64,000 nucleotides of DNA from Fremontodendron californicum (taxonomy: Eukaryota; Streptophyta; Magnoliopsida; Malvales; Malvaceae). Below are positions 12,992 to 24,414 of this stretch, piece by piece. The position numbers and the translations under genes were made by a program. The notes beneath the pieces were generated by a model. That model searched no databases. It saw nothing but the letters and a program-made list of their open reading frames with translations, and had not been told where the DNA came from. The stretch covers positions 3,867,501 to 3,931,500 of the forward strand of contig JAULJL010000034.1 of the NCBI GenBank assembly GCA_030761205.1, in the 5' to 3' direction. Position 1 is the first letter of the stretch. Each line of letters begins with the position of its first letter.

Positions 12992-13239
12992 GGTAATAAA
13001 ACAAAATTACCAACTCAGAGTTTTTCCGTTACCTGTATGGAAAAACGGATGCCGCGGTTGAGTCCGGAATAGTCGAAATAGCCAGGAACGGGTCCAACTG
13101 TGTAAATTTTGGACACACGGTGAATATTCTGCGAATATTCTGCTACAAGTGGCTCGAAATGGACTCGGTTTAGCTCAACTGGCTCGGAAAAGTCTCGGAA
13201 TAGTGTTCTGAAACGGCTCAAAAATTGGCCCGAAAAAGT

Positions 13240-13495
13240 TGGTCGGAGCTACGGCGGCGCGTGGGGCGCGTACGGCGGCGCGTGCGGCGGCGCGTGGAGC
13301 GCGTGGAGGCTGGTGGTCACCGGCGCGTGGGGCGCGTGAGGCCCACTCGTCTTCAACCTCTGGAGGGCGCGTGCGGTGCGTGGTGCGCGTGGTCTTCACG
13401 CGTCTTCAACCTCCAGCGGCGCGTGCGGCGCGTGTGCGAGTGAGGCGCGTGGGCTCTTCTTCTGGCGGCGCGTGCGGGCGCGTGCGGCGGAATCT
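13240..13495. repeat. GCGCGTG-rich block in the Copia A leader
   Basis: About 250 bases between the primer-binding site and gag are built from irregular repeats of GGCGGCGCGTG, GGGGCGCGTG and related units, with a CTTCAACCTC unit recurring at about 13350 and 13406 and again near 13539. GC content is far above the surroundings and CpG is very dense. Open frames here in several phases encode only Arg/Ala-rich low-complexity peptides and are not genes. See findings. Confidence 0.85.
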
Positions 13496-13620
13496 GGCTC
13501 TCCGGTTGATTCTGTTGCACTCCTCTCGACGACCTCTTCAACCTGGTATTTTCAAAACACAAATTTGAGCACTTTTGAAAAACGGACAGAATCGAACAAA
13601 CTCGGTTTTACGTAAAATTT

Positions 13621-13633
13621 GGCTCTGATACCA
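13621..13633 (-). promoter_or_regulatory. Primer-binding site of Copia A (tRNA-iMet type)
   Basis: Read on the minus strand it is TGGTATCAGAGCC, three bases inside the 5' LTR. This is the standard plant Copia site complementary to the 3' end of initiator-Met tRNA, and it fixes the element's direction. Confidence 0.9.
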
Positions 13634-13636
13634 ATT

Positions 13637-14142
13637 TGTTGTGCGGAACTAAATCGAGATTACTAAAACCAATTTAAACACACTGAAAAACACCGATATT
13701 TTACGTGGTTCAGCAAGTGTGCTTACATCCACGGGAGGAGGAGCTTGAAGCTTTGTATTAATGGAGATGGAGTACAAACATATACACAATTCAAGGTGCT
13801 ATGCTAGCACTGAACTCACAACTCAACAATACCAGAAAACTCTAATAAGCTCAGAGTATTTGCTTCAACTCTTAAACTCTTAACTCACTCATATTTCTCT
13901 CTCACTCTACATGGCCTTTTATAGGCACCATCTATGGTGTGAACACATAGCTAGTGGCAAACAAAGTAGCCATCATCCACCAACTATCATGGTGGGAACA
14001 CATAGCTAGTGGCAAACAAAGTAGCCACCATCCACCAACTATCTTGGTCTACCATCCACCAACTTGGTTGGTGGCTCCTCCATTATTGACCTTGGTTGGT
14101 GGCTTTGGTGGAACCTTGGTTAACTTTGAGCCATATTCAACA
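13637..14142 (-). repeat. 5' LTR of Copia A
   Basis: 506 bp, same ends as the left LTR. Differs from it at two sites: ACCATCTATGG versus ACCATCCATGG, and TAGCCATCATCC versus TAGCCACCATCC. It carries the promoter for the minus-strand transcript and the same 55-bp internal duplication. Confidence 0.93.
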
Positions 14143-14147
14143 TTAGG

Positions 14148-14318
14148 TACCCCTTAATTAGAATAGGAGGAGAGTTTAGGACATGATCTCAAATCCATTT
14201 TAAGCTATTTATCCTCCTCTTGACAATTAAAAATTATATATAATTTGCCAAAGGTATGAATTAAGTAGGTGTTCATTAATTGAGCTCGAGTCCAGGGGTA
14301 TGGGTGTTGCGTTTCAAG

Positions 14319-14354
<36 letters not shown>

Positions 14355-14843
14355 AATGTCAATTTATTTAGCCATTGAAAAAGAAAATTAATGAAAAAAG
14401 AAAAGATGTACACGATCACATTAGTCTTCATCTCTCAAATCCCATCATCAACAAGGAATAAAAATTAGTACAAAAGATTAAATTGGTAAAATCTTCGGTT
14501 ATCATTCAATTGATTTAATAGATTGAATCGGTCAATTCAATTAAAATTTTAGATATTAAATAAATATTCAATATAAATATCTATTTGATTTAATGGTATG
14601 ATTTTTAATACATAACTAAAATGTTAAAAGCTTAAATCTCATTACTTATAAAAAAAAATTAAAAATAAAAGAAATAAACATAAAATCGATTTTATCGATT
14701 TTTTACCGATTCAATGAAATTCCGATTTCATTAAACATATCGGACCGAACATGTCTTCAATTCTTGATTGAATCGGTACGATTCATTTTTTTTTAACCAT
14801 TTATGCACTGGTATGATTATTATATTAAAAAAGAAAACATTAA
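14148..14843. other. Repeat-bearing spacer, no gene
   Basis: No supported gene. It holds an (AT)15 run at about 14322-14351 and, from about 14490 to 14800, an AT-rich repeat with CGGTTATCATTC / GAATCGGTACGATTC-like motifs resembling the element at 28845-29352. Confidence 0.4.
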
Positions 14844-15627
14844 GGGTGTGTTTGATAAACTATTGAAAATTTTAAATGCATTGAAAAAGAAAATTTTCAA
14901 CATTTAATTTTTTTAATGTGTTTGATAATCCATATTAAATTTTACTTAATAGAAAATTTTCAACAAAAATGTGTTGAAAGAAATAAGTAGGTAGATAGCT
15001 ACTTATCACTTAATGGAGAAAATGTTAAGTCAATTTTATTTTTAAAAAATTTATATTTGAACTAAGTTATCTTTTTTTTTTTTTTTTGACAAAAGATGAG
15101 ATATTTAAATTACCCTTTTTTATTTTTATCCTTGGAAAAAAAAATTCCGCTTACCTAGGCCTGGCCCTGGGCGCTCCCAAGCAAGCCTGTCTATCCGGAC
15201 CACTGTTCACAATTATAATAAAAAATTTAAAAAAATCATTTTTTATTAACATTTTTATGTTTTTATAATTAATTTTTTTTAAAAATATTTTTTTATAGAT
15301 GAACGATGATTCATGCCGGACCAACCTGAATAACAAAATTCTTGCCCAGACCCGGCCCAATACGGGTCGGGCCAAGCGGACTATCTGGCCCATGAGCAGG
15401 TCTATCCATAACTATCCAAAATAATGTAAAATATTATGTTAATAAGATTGAAATTGTGAAATGAATAAATTTTCAAAATTCAAGATTTACAGTTATCAAA
15501 CAATATAATTATATTCAGTACTTAATTTTTAAAAATATACCAAACTGTTTTTATTATACAAATTTAGTACTTATAAATTCAATACGAAAAATTCAGTACT
15601 TAATTTTTTATTTTATCAAACACGACC
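14844..15627. mobile_element. PIF/Harbinger-like MITE carrying a nested repeat
   Basis: Left end GGGTGTGTTTGATAAAC and right end TTATCAAACACGACC are inverted repeats. They are flanked by TAA at 14841-14843 and 15628-15630, the 3-bp TWA duplication typical of Tourist/Harbinger MITEs. Sub-terminal ATTGAAAATTTT motifs recur inside. A second repeat (15150-15402) sits within it, so this element is the older of the two. No transposase frame. Confidence 0.6.
15150..15402. mobile_element. hAT-type MITE fragment, nested
   Basis: The right end GGCCCATGAGCAGGTCTA matches the terminus of the 7399-7943 MITE, and the interior repeats the same order of GC-rich CCCGGCCC and AT-rich AATTTTTTTTAAAAATATT blocks. 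The left terminus is degraded (TAGGCCTGGCCCTGGGCG). Open frames on both strands across it are chance products. Confidence 0.55.
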
Positions 15628-15861
15628 TAAGTTTACAATAATAATAGGAGTAAAATAAAATTTCTTGTCAAGTGCGGGAATAAAATTTATCAGGCTTGAT
15701 AGTTGTTCATAATTTGCCAAATATTATGTGGGCTTATCCGGTAGTGGATAACCTTAAGTAATGAAATACTTATGAACCAAGGGGCCATCCAAGACCACAA
15801 GCTAACGGGCAAGGATCTTTTATAATTTGGATCCGTTTCAGCCCAATTAAGTTTAAAAGTA

Positions 15862-16060
15862 AATGCATATTATATTATATTTAATGTATTGATAGTGTAT
15901 AAATTTATATACTGTCAGTAAATGATATGATACTATCTTATTAAAAAAATTTAAAAATAAATACAGATAAATTTATTTAGTAAGGTGTCATCATGTACTT
16001 CACTAGCAGTGTATATATTTATACAATGTCATGTCAATGCATCAAATATAAATTTATTTT
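15862..16060. mobile_element. Palindromic MITE, copy 2 of 4
   Basis: Left arm TAATGTATTGATAGTGTATA and right arm around TACAATGTCATGTCAATGCATCAAAT are imperfect inverted repeats around an AT-rich core containing ATTTAAAAATAAATACAGATAA, also present in the 4378 copy. Boundaries are approximate. Confidence 0.5.
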
Positions 16061-16084
16061 ATATTATATTAAAAATACAATTTA

Positions 16085-16312
16085 TATTTAATACACCGAT
16101 AGTGTATGCACTGTTAATAAATCACAAAGTGACATATCATTAATGAGTAAACCTAAAAGTGATCAGATCCTAAAAATAAAATATTAATAAATTTATTTAA
16201 ATTTAATTAAATATTAATTAATACTTTTAATTTTTTTCTCATCTTTTCTAATCTCTCATTAATGAAGTGTCATCTTTTAATTTATTGACAATGTATCAAA
16301 TATAAACTCATA
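16085..16312. mobile_element. Palindromic MITE, copy 3 of 4
   Basis: Left arm TTTAATACACCGATAGTGTAT and right arm TTGACAATGTATCAAATATAAA, in the same arrangement as the neighbouring copy 25 bases to the left. The core holds ATTAATGAAGTGTCATC. The two copies are direct, not inverted, neighbours. Boundaries approximate. Confidence 0.45.
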
Positions 16313-16816
16313 AAAATAACAAATTTTACTAAGTAAATCGTCATGTTCGTAAATAAGTCTTCTTCAATCATTTTTTCAAACTAAAAATTGCATGTATGAA
16401 AAAATAAAAAATAAACATTATTTGATATATCTTTATAAGAAAAAAATGTGATTTTAGGTTTAAATATAGTGTCTTATGTGAAATAAAACATTAATCTAAC
16501 GATAAAAAATTGCATAAAAAGACAGAATGAAGATTTTCAATGAATTAAAATCATTTTATAGAAAAACTTTGACTAAGTCACCAAGAAATTTATTCTTCTA
16601 GAATTAATATGAATGCCCAAATCATCCCATATGTCTGTCCTGGTTCATCATCCAGGACCTTTCCTTTTTCACCATCATGATAGTTAATTATCGGGAGCTT
16701 CTTCCATCATCTCCCTAAGGGATCGCTTACCATACGATTCTGATGAAAATCAGATAATGAGTTGAGAGAAAAAGACAAAAAAAAATTATCATTTTTTGTT
16801 ATTCATATATCAAGTT
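16313..16816. other. Spacer, nothing recognised
   Basis: AT-rich sequence without a supported gene, terminal repeat or tandem structure that I can identify. Confidence 0.4.
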
Positions 16817-17106
16817 TAGACTTATTTATGGGTCGGAATGTGACCCGATTTTTTTTCTTACCCAAGTCCGGGTCGGGTCAGATCCAAGTCGACTCGAAAG
16901 CTCATTTTAATGTTCATTAAATATTAAAATATTATTTTTATATTAATATTTATATATATTATAATTAAATATAAATAAAAACTATTTTTTATTTAATGAA
17001 TAGTAATTCGGGTCGTATTGGGCCGACCTGAATTACTAAAATCTTTGCCCAAACCCGGTTGATTCGGGATCGATCGAGCAGGTAACCCGACCCTTGAACA
17101 GATCTA
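16817..17106. mobile_element. hAT-type MITE, 290 bp, diverged copy
   Basis: Left end TAGACTTATTTATGGGTCGG and right end CCCGACCCTTGAACAGATCTA are inverted repeats of the same family as 7399-7943. Flanking octamers ATCAAGTT and ACCAATCT agree at five of eight positions, so any target duplication has decayed. Shorter interior than the 7399 copy. Confidence 0.55.
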
Positions 17107-17260
17107 ACCAATCTTTTTAAAAAATTACAGTTTTTATTATCTATCTATCTATGTATTATTATTATATTTAAATTGTATATGATCAAATTACTTAATTTGT
17201 TAGTTGTGTAATAAAAGTAATATTACTATTATTTTCTTATCTTTTATATTTATTTATTAC

Positions 17261-18400
17261 TGTTAGCTATATTAGTTTTGAATTGATCTTAATTTTGAAA
17301 TGACAAACTCTTAAGCTTAATTAGCTTGAAATTAAATTATTTTTAATTTAGCATTTTTCAATGAATAATTTTGATAATATTTTGGAAAATGCTAAAATAT
17401 TTTAAACTCCTTATTTTTCTCAAAAATACATGTTCTTAAATATATATAAATGTTTAAAATATTTTTGAGACGAGTTGACCTCTCTTGAAAACCAAAGAAA
17501 GCATTTTTAGTAAGAGGGGATCGATCCCCTAAGAGAGAGAATCGATCTCTTGAGAGTCAGTAGCTAATTAACTTTGCAGGACAGTAAGGGATTGATACCC
17601 TCAAGGAAAGGATCGATCCCTTAACTCCAACGGTCATATTTTTTAAAGAAGAAAAATGAGGGATCGATCCTGTAATCATAGGATCGATCCCTTAACTTCC
17701 AAGTACGATTTTTGAGGAAACAATGGCTCTATTCCGCATTAAATGATCCCAAATGGCTATATCTGATATTGAAGGTATAGAAGGGACTTCCTAACACTTC
17801 CAACACTAAAAGACTCCAAGACAAGCAAATCAAAGAAAGAATTTTCATATTCTCTCTAAGCTTTCAAGTGTTCATTGTGCTTAAGCTTGAATTCACATTG
17901 TATTCATTTTATCATTGTAATAGTCTCTTCACATATTGTGCCTTAAACTCAGCAAACACTTTCCTATTAGAGGATCATTTTAGTTTGCAAACAAATCTTC
18001 ATTCTTTAAAGGGGTTTGATATTTTGAGTGACTTGTTCTTAAGGATTTGGGTAGAATTCTTAAGGGGTCAAGAGGGTTCTATCTAAGCCTCAAAAGATAG
18101 TGATTGTAAGTTTATACCTTAACCTCAAAGGTTAATTTTTCACTAGTGGATTGGTGAAACATCTTGACAAGGAAGTGCCAAGAAGAGAGGACGTAGGCAC
18201 CAAGTGGAAGTGCCGAACTTCTATACTTCGAGTGTTTGATCATCTTTCCTTACTCTTTATTTTAATTACTTATGTTGTTCATTTATTTCATATTAAATTT
18301 GATTTCTTAATTTCCATAAATTAAAAATTCAAATTTATTAGTGAAAATATTAAAAACCAATTCACCCCCCTCTTGGTTAATCTCTACACATGAGCTAACA
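17261..18400 (+). repeat. 5' LTR of Copia B with GGGATCGATCCC palindromes
   Basis: 1140 bp beginning TGTTAGCTATATTAG and ending ATGAGCTAACA. It contains a 16-bp perfect palindrome AGGGGATCGATCCCCT at 17515-17530 and four or more weaker copies by 17695. The right LTR carries the same array in partly altered form. Confidence 0.88.
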
Positions 18401-18528
18401 ATTGGTATCAGAGCTACTGGTCTCTTTTGTAGGTCTAACAACCTTGAGAAAAGATCCTTCTAAGTTCAAAGATGTCTCAAGTTTGGAAGAAATAGGAAAA
18501 TGATGAATTCCAACATGAATCTTGTCTT

Positions 18529-20208
18529 ATGGCCTTTGAATCCAATACCACATCCATGGGTCTTGAAGGTCATTCTACTATGAGACCACCTCTCTTCAAT
18601 GGTGAGAACTATTCCTATTGGAGAACATGGATGAAGCTTTTTGTTCAAGTAAATAATTATGAAGTTTGGATGGTCATCATGAACAGTGCACTCATTCCAA
18701 AGAAAAAAGTTGGAAAAACACAAGTGCCTGAAGATGAAGATGAATGGGATGAAGTAGACATCAAGATGGTTCAATTGAATGCCAAAGCAATGCACACTCT
18801 ATTTTGTACTTTGGGTCCAAGTGAATATAATAGGGTTTCTCTTTGTGACAATGCTAAGCAAGTTTGGGACAAATTGGCAATCACTCATGAAGGAACAAAC
18901 CAAGTAAAAGAATCAAATATTAGTATGCTTACTCTTGATTATGAACTATTCAAGATGAAATCCGAGGAAAGTATAAAAGAGATGTCTGATCGATTTACGG
19001 ATGTCATCAATGGCTTGAAGGGTCTTGGAAAGACATATCCCAACAAAGAAATGGTCAAGAAGTTGTTAAATAGTCATCCTAAATCTTGGGAAGCTAAAGT
19101 GTCCGCCATTGAAGAATCTAAAGATCCTAATACTCTTTCCTTAGATGAACTCATTGGTTCTCTCTTAACCTATGAGATGAAGATCAAGCATGGGCAAGAG
19201 TCAACAAAGAAATTTGGTGCTGCTTTCAAATCGAACATTCAAGAAGAAGATAATGAAGAAAATGAAAAGGTTGATGAAGATAAAGAAATGGCTATGTTTG
19301 CAAAAAGATTCAAAAAGTTCATGAGGATGAACAAAGGAAGAAGACCTCAAAGAAGAGATATGGTGATAGGTGAATCAAGTAAAAGGGAGAAAGACCAAAT
19401 CATATGCTATGAATGTAAGAAACCGGGTCACATCAAGTTTGAATGTCCCTTATTGAAGAAACAAAACTCAAAGAAGCCAATGAAGAAAGCTATGGTGGCT
19501 ACATGGAGTGATAGTGACACATCCGACAATGATGAGTCATATGATGATGAAGTGGCCAACCTAAGTCTCATGGCTCTTGAAGAGCCCAAGGTATATTCTA
19601 ACTCTACCAATTTGAGTTCATATACTTTTGATGAATTGCAAGATGCCTTTGATGATTTAGCTTTTGAATTTGAGTCCATGAGTCTAAGGTATAAGAAAAT
19701 AATTTAAAAGTTGAAAGATGAAAATGACTTTTTGATTAAAATCAATAATTATTGTGAAATGAAAGTTGATGATTTGAAAATTGAAATTGATGATTTGACA
19801 ACAAAGAATGTAAACTTGCATAATTCCTTTTCTAGATTCTATATGGGACATCAAAAGCTTAATGACATGCTTGAAACATAAAGGGTTTTCTTTGATAAAA
19901 ATGGTTTAGGTTATGATGGTGATGAAAAGGAAACTCATTTCAAAAATTTCTTTGTTAAACCAAGTAAGTCATATGAAACATCTAGCTTGTGCACATATTG
20001 TTATAAATTGGGTCATTCAATCCAATCTTGTCCTTTGAAGGTTGTCACTTATAGAAGTAAGCTCACTAGGTGTGTGTGGATTCCTAAAGGAGTTAGCACA
20101 TCTAAACATGAGATTACTAAAATGAAGTGGATCCCTAAAGGCACAAGAATTGTGAACACTAATGCTCAAGGACCCAAGAAAATTTGGGTACCCAAAACCA
20201 AAACTTGA
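18529..20208 (+). pseudogene. Gag of Copia B, two in-frame stops
   Basis: The frame opens at MAFESNTTSMG and stays in one phase to 20208, but TAA codons at 19705-19707 and 19879-19881 break it. The N-terminal half has the UBN2-type gag pattern (PPLFNGENYSYW). A first CCHC knuckle CYECKKPGHIKFEC is at 19405-19446. A lysine-rich coiled-coil-like stretch follows, then a second knuckle CTYCYKLGHSIQSC at 19990-20031 and a WIPKG / IWVPK tail. Gag packages element RNA into particles; this copy could yield only the first 392 residues. Confidence 0.85.
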
Positions 20209-20267
20209 CTTTGTGTTTATAGGTGGATAAGCATTGTTTCAAGGTAAACTCAACAAAAAAAAAATCC

Positions 20268-23200
20268 TTGGTACCTTGATAGTGGATGCTCAAGACACAT
20301 GATCGGAGACAAAAGACAATTCTTGGATTTAAAGCCCAAAGGTGGTGGAGATGTTACCTTTGGAGACAATTCTAAAGGACAAATTGAAGGCATTGGCTCT
20401 ATTGGTAATAACTCTTCAACTAATATTGAAAATGTTCTCTTTGTTAAAGGTCTTAAGCATAATTTACTTAGCATTAGTCAATTGTGTGACAAAGGTTTAA
20501 GAGTCATATTTGAGTCTATGGGTTGTCAAGTGATAAACATAAAGACAAATGAACTTGTTTTTATTGGTCATAGACAAGGAAATATTTATGTTGTTTATTT
20601 AAATGACTTGTGTTCACAAAATGTTTGTTTTACGTCTAAAGCTGAAAATGACTCTTGAATTTGGCATATAAGACTAGGTCATGCTAGTATGCATGTTATT
20701 TCAAAACTTTTTCAAAAAGACTTAGTTGTTGGTTTACCAAAATTAAAATTTGAAATGACAAAGTATGTAATGTTTTTGCTAAAGGTAAACATAGGAGAGC
20801 TTCTTTTAAACCTAAAAATGTTGTTTCAACTACTAGAGTATTGCAAATGATTCATATTGATCTTTTTGGTCCAACGAGGATATTGAGCTTGGGTGGTAAA
20901 CAATATGGCTTTGTTTTGGTTGATTATTTCTCTAGGTACACATGGGTTCTCTTCTTAAATTCTAAAGATGAAGCTTTGGAAAAGTTCATCACTTTTTTTA
21001 AAATTGTTCAAAATGAAAAAAGTTATTCTATTTCTAGCATAAGAAGTGATCATGGAAAAGAATTTGAAAATCTTGGTTTTGACAAGTTTTGTAATGAAAA
21101 TGGTATTAGTCATAACTTTTCGGCACCTAGAACTCCTCCACAAAATGGAGTAGTAGAAAGGAAAAATAAAACCTTAGAGGAAATGGCTAGGACCATGCTT
21201 TGTGAAAATAACTTACCAAGATATCTTTAGACGGAAGCCATTAATAATTCTTGTTATATCATAAATAGAGCTATGATTAGGCCAATTTTGAAAAAAAAAA
21301 AAACACCATATGAGCTTTTCAAGGTAAAAGACCTAACATAAGCTACTTCCATCCTTTTGGTTGCAAATGTTTTGTTTTAAATAATGGAAAGGATAACCTT
21401 GGTAAATTTGATGCAAAAAGTGATGAAACTATTTTTCTTGGTTATTCCATGAATTCTAAAGCTTTTAGAGTCTTTAATAAGAGAACTCTAGTTGTAGAAG
21501 AATCTATTCATGTTATATTTGATTAAACTAATTCACCTTCGAGAAAGGTATCTTTTGATGATGATGATGTAGGCATATTTCAAGAAAATATAGATGATAC
21601 ATCATCATTCAAAGAGCAAAATCAAGTTGAAATGGGTCAAGAACTTACAAAAGAAGATGACGTTCTTGAACCTATACAAGTTGAAAAGGAGGCAAATCAT
21701 CCAAGAGAATTTGGCTATGTCAAAGATGGTGAATTTTTTGGTGATCCAACGCAAAGGGTAATTACTAGATCTTCTCTTAGAAATACTTATAATTATGTTG
21801 CTTTTCTTTCTCAAATTGAACCTAAGAACATTGATGAGGCCTTTGGAGATGATAATTGGATTATGGATATGCAAAAAGAGTTAAATCAATTTGAAAGAAA
21901 CAAAGTTTGGAATTTAGTAAAAAGACCTAGTGATTATCCAACTATAGGTACCAAGTCTTTAGAAACAAACTTGATGAAAATGGCAATATTGTTATAAACA
22001 AGGCTAGGTTAGTTGCTCAAGGATATAGTCAAGAAGAAGGAATTGACTATGATGAAACTTATGCCTCGGTAGCTAGATTAGAAGCTATTAAGATGCTTTT
22101 AGCTTTTGCTTGTTTTAAAGATTTCAAACTTTTTCAAATGAATGTTAAAAGTGCTTTTCTTAATGGTTTTACTGATGAGGAAGTATATGTTGAACAACCT
22201 CCCGGTTTTGAAAATCCTCATTTTCCTAATCATGTCTTTAAATTATCAAAAGCTTTGTATGGTTTGAAACAAGCTCTTAGAGCTTGGTATGAGAGACTTT
22301 CAAAATTTTTGATTGAAAAAGGTTTTAATAGAGGTAAAGTTGACACTACCTTTTTTATTAAGGTTCAAGGTAAAGACATTCTAATAATTCAAGTTTATGT
22401 TGATGATATCATATTTGGTTCCACTAATGAATCTTTTTGTCAAGAATTTTCTAAGCTTATGCAAGGTGAATTTTAGATGAGCATGATGGGGGAGCTTACT
22501 TTCTTTTTGAGATTACAAGTTAAGCAAACTAAAGATGACATCTTCACCAATCAAGCAAAACACGTAAGGGACTTGCTCAAGAGGTTTGGCATGGATGGCT
22601 CAAAACCCTACTCAACACCCATGAGTGCTTCAACTAAGCTTGATAAGGATGAAGGAGGTAAATGTGTTGACACTAAACTTTATAGGTCTATGATTGGCTC
22701 ATTGCTTTATTTTACTGCAAGTAGACCCGATATTATGTTTAGTGTATGCTTATGTGCTAAATTTCAATCATCACCTAGAGAGTCACATTTACTTGCCGTT
22801 AAGCGAATATTTTGTTACCTTCAGGACACACCTAGTCTAGGCTTATGGTACCCAAAAGGATTCTCTTTTGTTTTGCATGTTTATTCGGATGCGGATTTTG
22901 GTGGTTGTAAAATTGATAGAAAAAGCACTTCCAGTACTTGTCAATTTCTTGGGAATATGCTCATATCATGGTTCTCCAAAAAACAAAATAGTGTTGTTTT
23001 ATCCATAACCGAGGCGAAATATGTATCCGCAGGTAGTTGTTGTGCTCAAATCTTGTGGATGAAACAACAAATGGAGGATTTTGGACTTACCATGGACCAC
23101 ATTCCTATTAAATGTGATAACACTAGTGCTATTAGTCTCACTGAAAATCCCATTCAACATTCAAGGACTAAGCATATAGAGACAAGACACCATTTCATTA

Positions 23201-23433
23201 GAGATCATGTTCAAAAAGGTGATATTGTACTTAAATTTGTTGATACCTTGCATCAATTAGCGGATATATTCATCAAGCCATTTGGTCGAGATAGATTTTG
23301 CACTATTAGAGGTGAACTTGGATTAATGAATGCACCTTGGTTATATTCAATGTTTTTGTTCTTAATTGGTATGAGCAAGTTTAATGATATTGGTTTTGTT
23401 TATAAACTTGTCTCAATGATGTTTGAAAATTGA
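20268..23433 (+). pseudogene. Pol of Copia B, frameshifted
   Basis: Pieces in several phases together give protease (WYLDSGCSRHM at about 20270-20302), integrase HHCC (WHIRLGHA after a TGA at 20656-20658), DDE core (IHIDLFGP, LVDYFSRYTWV, IRSDHGKEF, PPQNGVVERKNK), reverse transcriptase with YVDDI at about 22400, and RNase H with the TKHIETRHHFIRDH tail ending 23433. One integrase zinc cysteine reads as Phe. Breaks are seen near 20656, 20760, 21228, 21330, 21990 and 22476. The order protease-integrase-RT-RNase H is Copia. Confidence 0.85.
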
Positions 23434-24414
23434 ATGCATTGTTTGATGTTTCAAAGTTTGTTTTATTGTTGGAAATGATACACATGTTGGACTTGAACTA
23501 GTACTTGTGTGTTATATGTGTATTTGATGAGTATGTTTGATTGCTTCATTCATTTTGGACAATTGTAGATGCATTTAGAATTATAAATTGCATAAATAAT
23601 GTCCAAATTTTGAAAATTACAAGTTTTGAAATGAAAAATCACAAGTTTTCAAAGGTTTGACTACAAATGCATATGGACTCGATCCCATATGAATAAAATG
23701 GATCCCTCTGCCCAAAATTGCAAAATTCAAAGCCAAAACCCAAATTTTTTCAAGCAGGGATCGATCCCCTTTGAATATGGGATCGATCCCCATTTTTTAG
23801 GTCGCGTAGATCGCGCGCGACCAGCCCCCTCTTTGTCAGTTTCATTTTCTTCCCTCTTGCTATACTCGACTCTCTCATTCTCACAACACCACAATTTCAA
23901 AACCCACTCCATTTTTCTTCATTTTTGCTTCAATCAAACACACCCATGCTACCAAATTTATCCTTCTCATCATTTCAACAACCAAATCACCAAATTTTTC
24001 TCAAATTTCGAAAACCCCCATTTCAAACCCTAACCATCCTTTTCTCACCCAAATCCTAAAATCCATCATATTTCTCTCGTTTTTCTCACCTTTTTTTGTC
24101 AAAATTCATCTCCTCCATCACTTCTTCACCTAATCTACTCCAAAACCCCATCAAAATCACTCAAAAATACCTCTAAAAATCACCACCCACCAAGTGTTTG
24201 ATAAAAAGCCTCACCCAAAAATTCTACACCACCCAAATTCGGCCCTCTCCTAGAAAACCCCTTCAAATTCGTTGTTTTCGAGTTCAGTCACCTCAAAACA
24301 CCTCCTTTCATCATTTGGCACGAATTCCTTTCAACGATTTTGTACAAAACACCACCCAAATTCGACACCCGCCAAGTATTCTACAAAAGTCCTAAACCAC
24401 TGTCCACTCTCCGA
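23434..24414 (+). other. Non-coding spacer between pol and the third ORF
   Basis: A C- and T-rich leader-like stretch (about 23880-24400) precedes the third ORF. Two exact GGGATCGATCCC palindromes occur at 23757-23768 and 23779-23790, matching those in the LTRs. Open frames here are short and low in complexity. The spacer may carry a promoter for the third ORF; that is inference. Confidence 0.5.

Larger units (their letters stand above)
8431..14142 (-). mobile_element. Copia LTR retrotransposon A, near-intact, 5.7 kb
   Basis: Two 506-bp LTRs (8431-8936 and 13637-14142) flank one gag-pol frame read on the minus strand. The ends are TGTTGTGCGG...ATTCAACA in window orientation and the target duplication is TTAGG at 8426-8430 and 14143-14147. 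The LTRs differ at two C/T positions by my reading, so insertion is recent. The primer-binding site next to the right LTR is the initiator-Met type. A GC-rich leader sits between that site and gag. One in-frame stop interrupts gag; otherwise all expected Copia domains are present. It needs no host gene nearby and is inserted into repeat ground. Confidence 0.93.

Noticed and set aside
13175..13615. Overlapping Arg/Ala-rich open frames on both strands
   Set aside because: Five frames are open at once over the GCGCGTG repeat, which shows composition bias and not coding.
23689..24395. Plus-strand open frames between pol and the third ORF of Copia B
   Set aside because: Short, Ser/Pro/Phe-rich, overlapping in phases, and preceding a better ORF with a clear start; taken as leader sequence.
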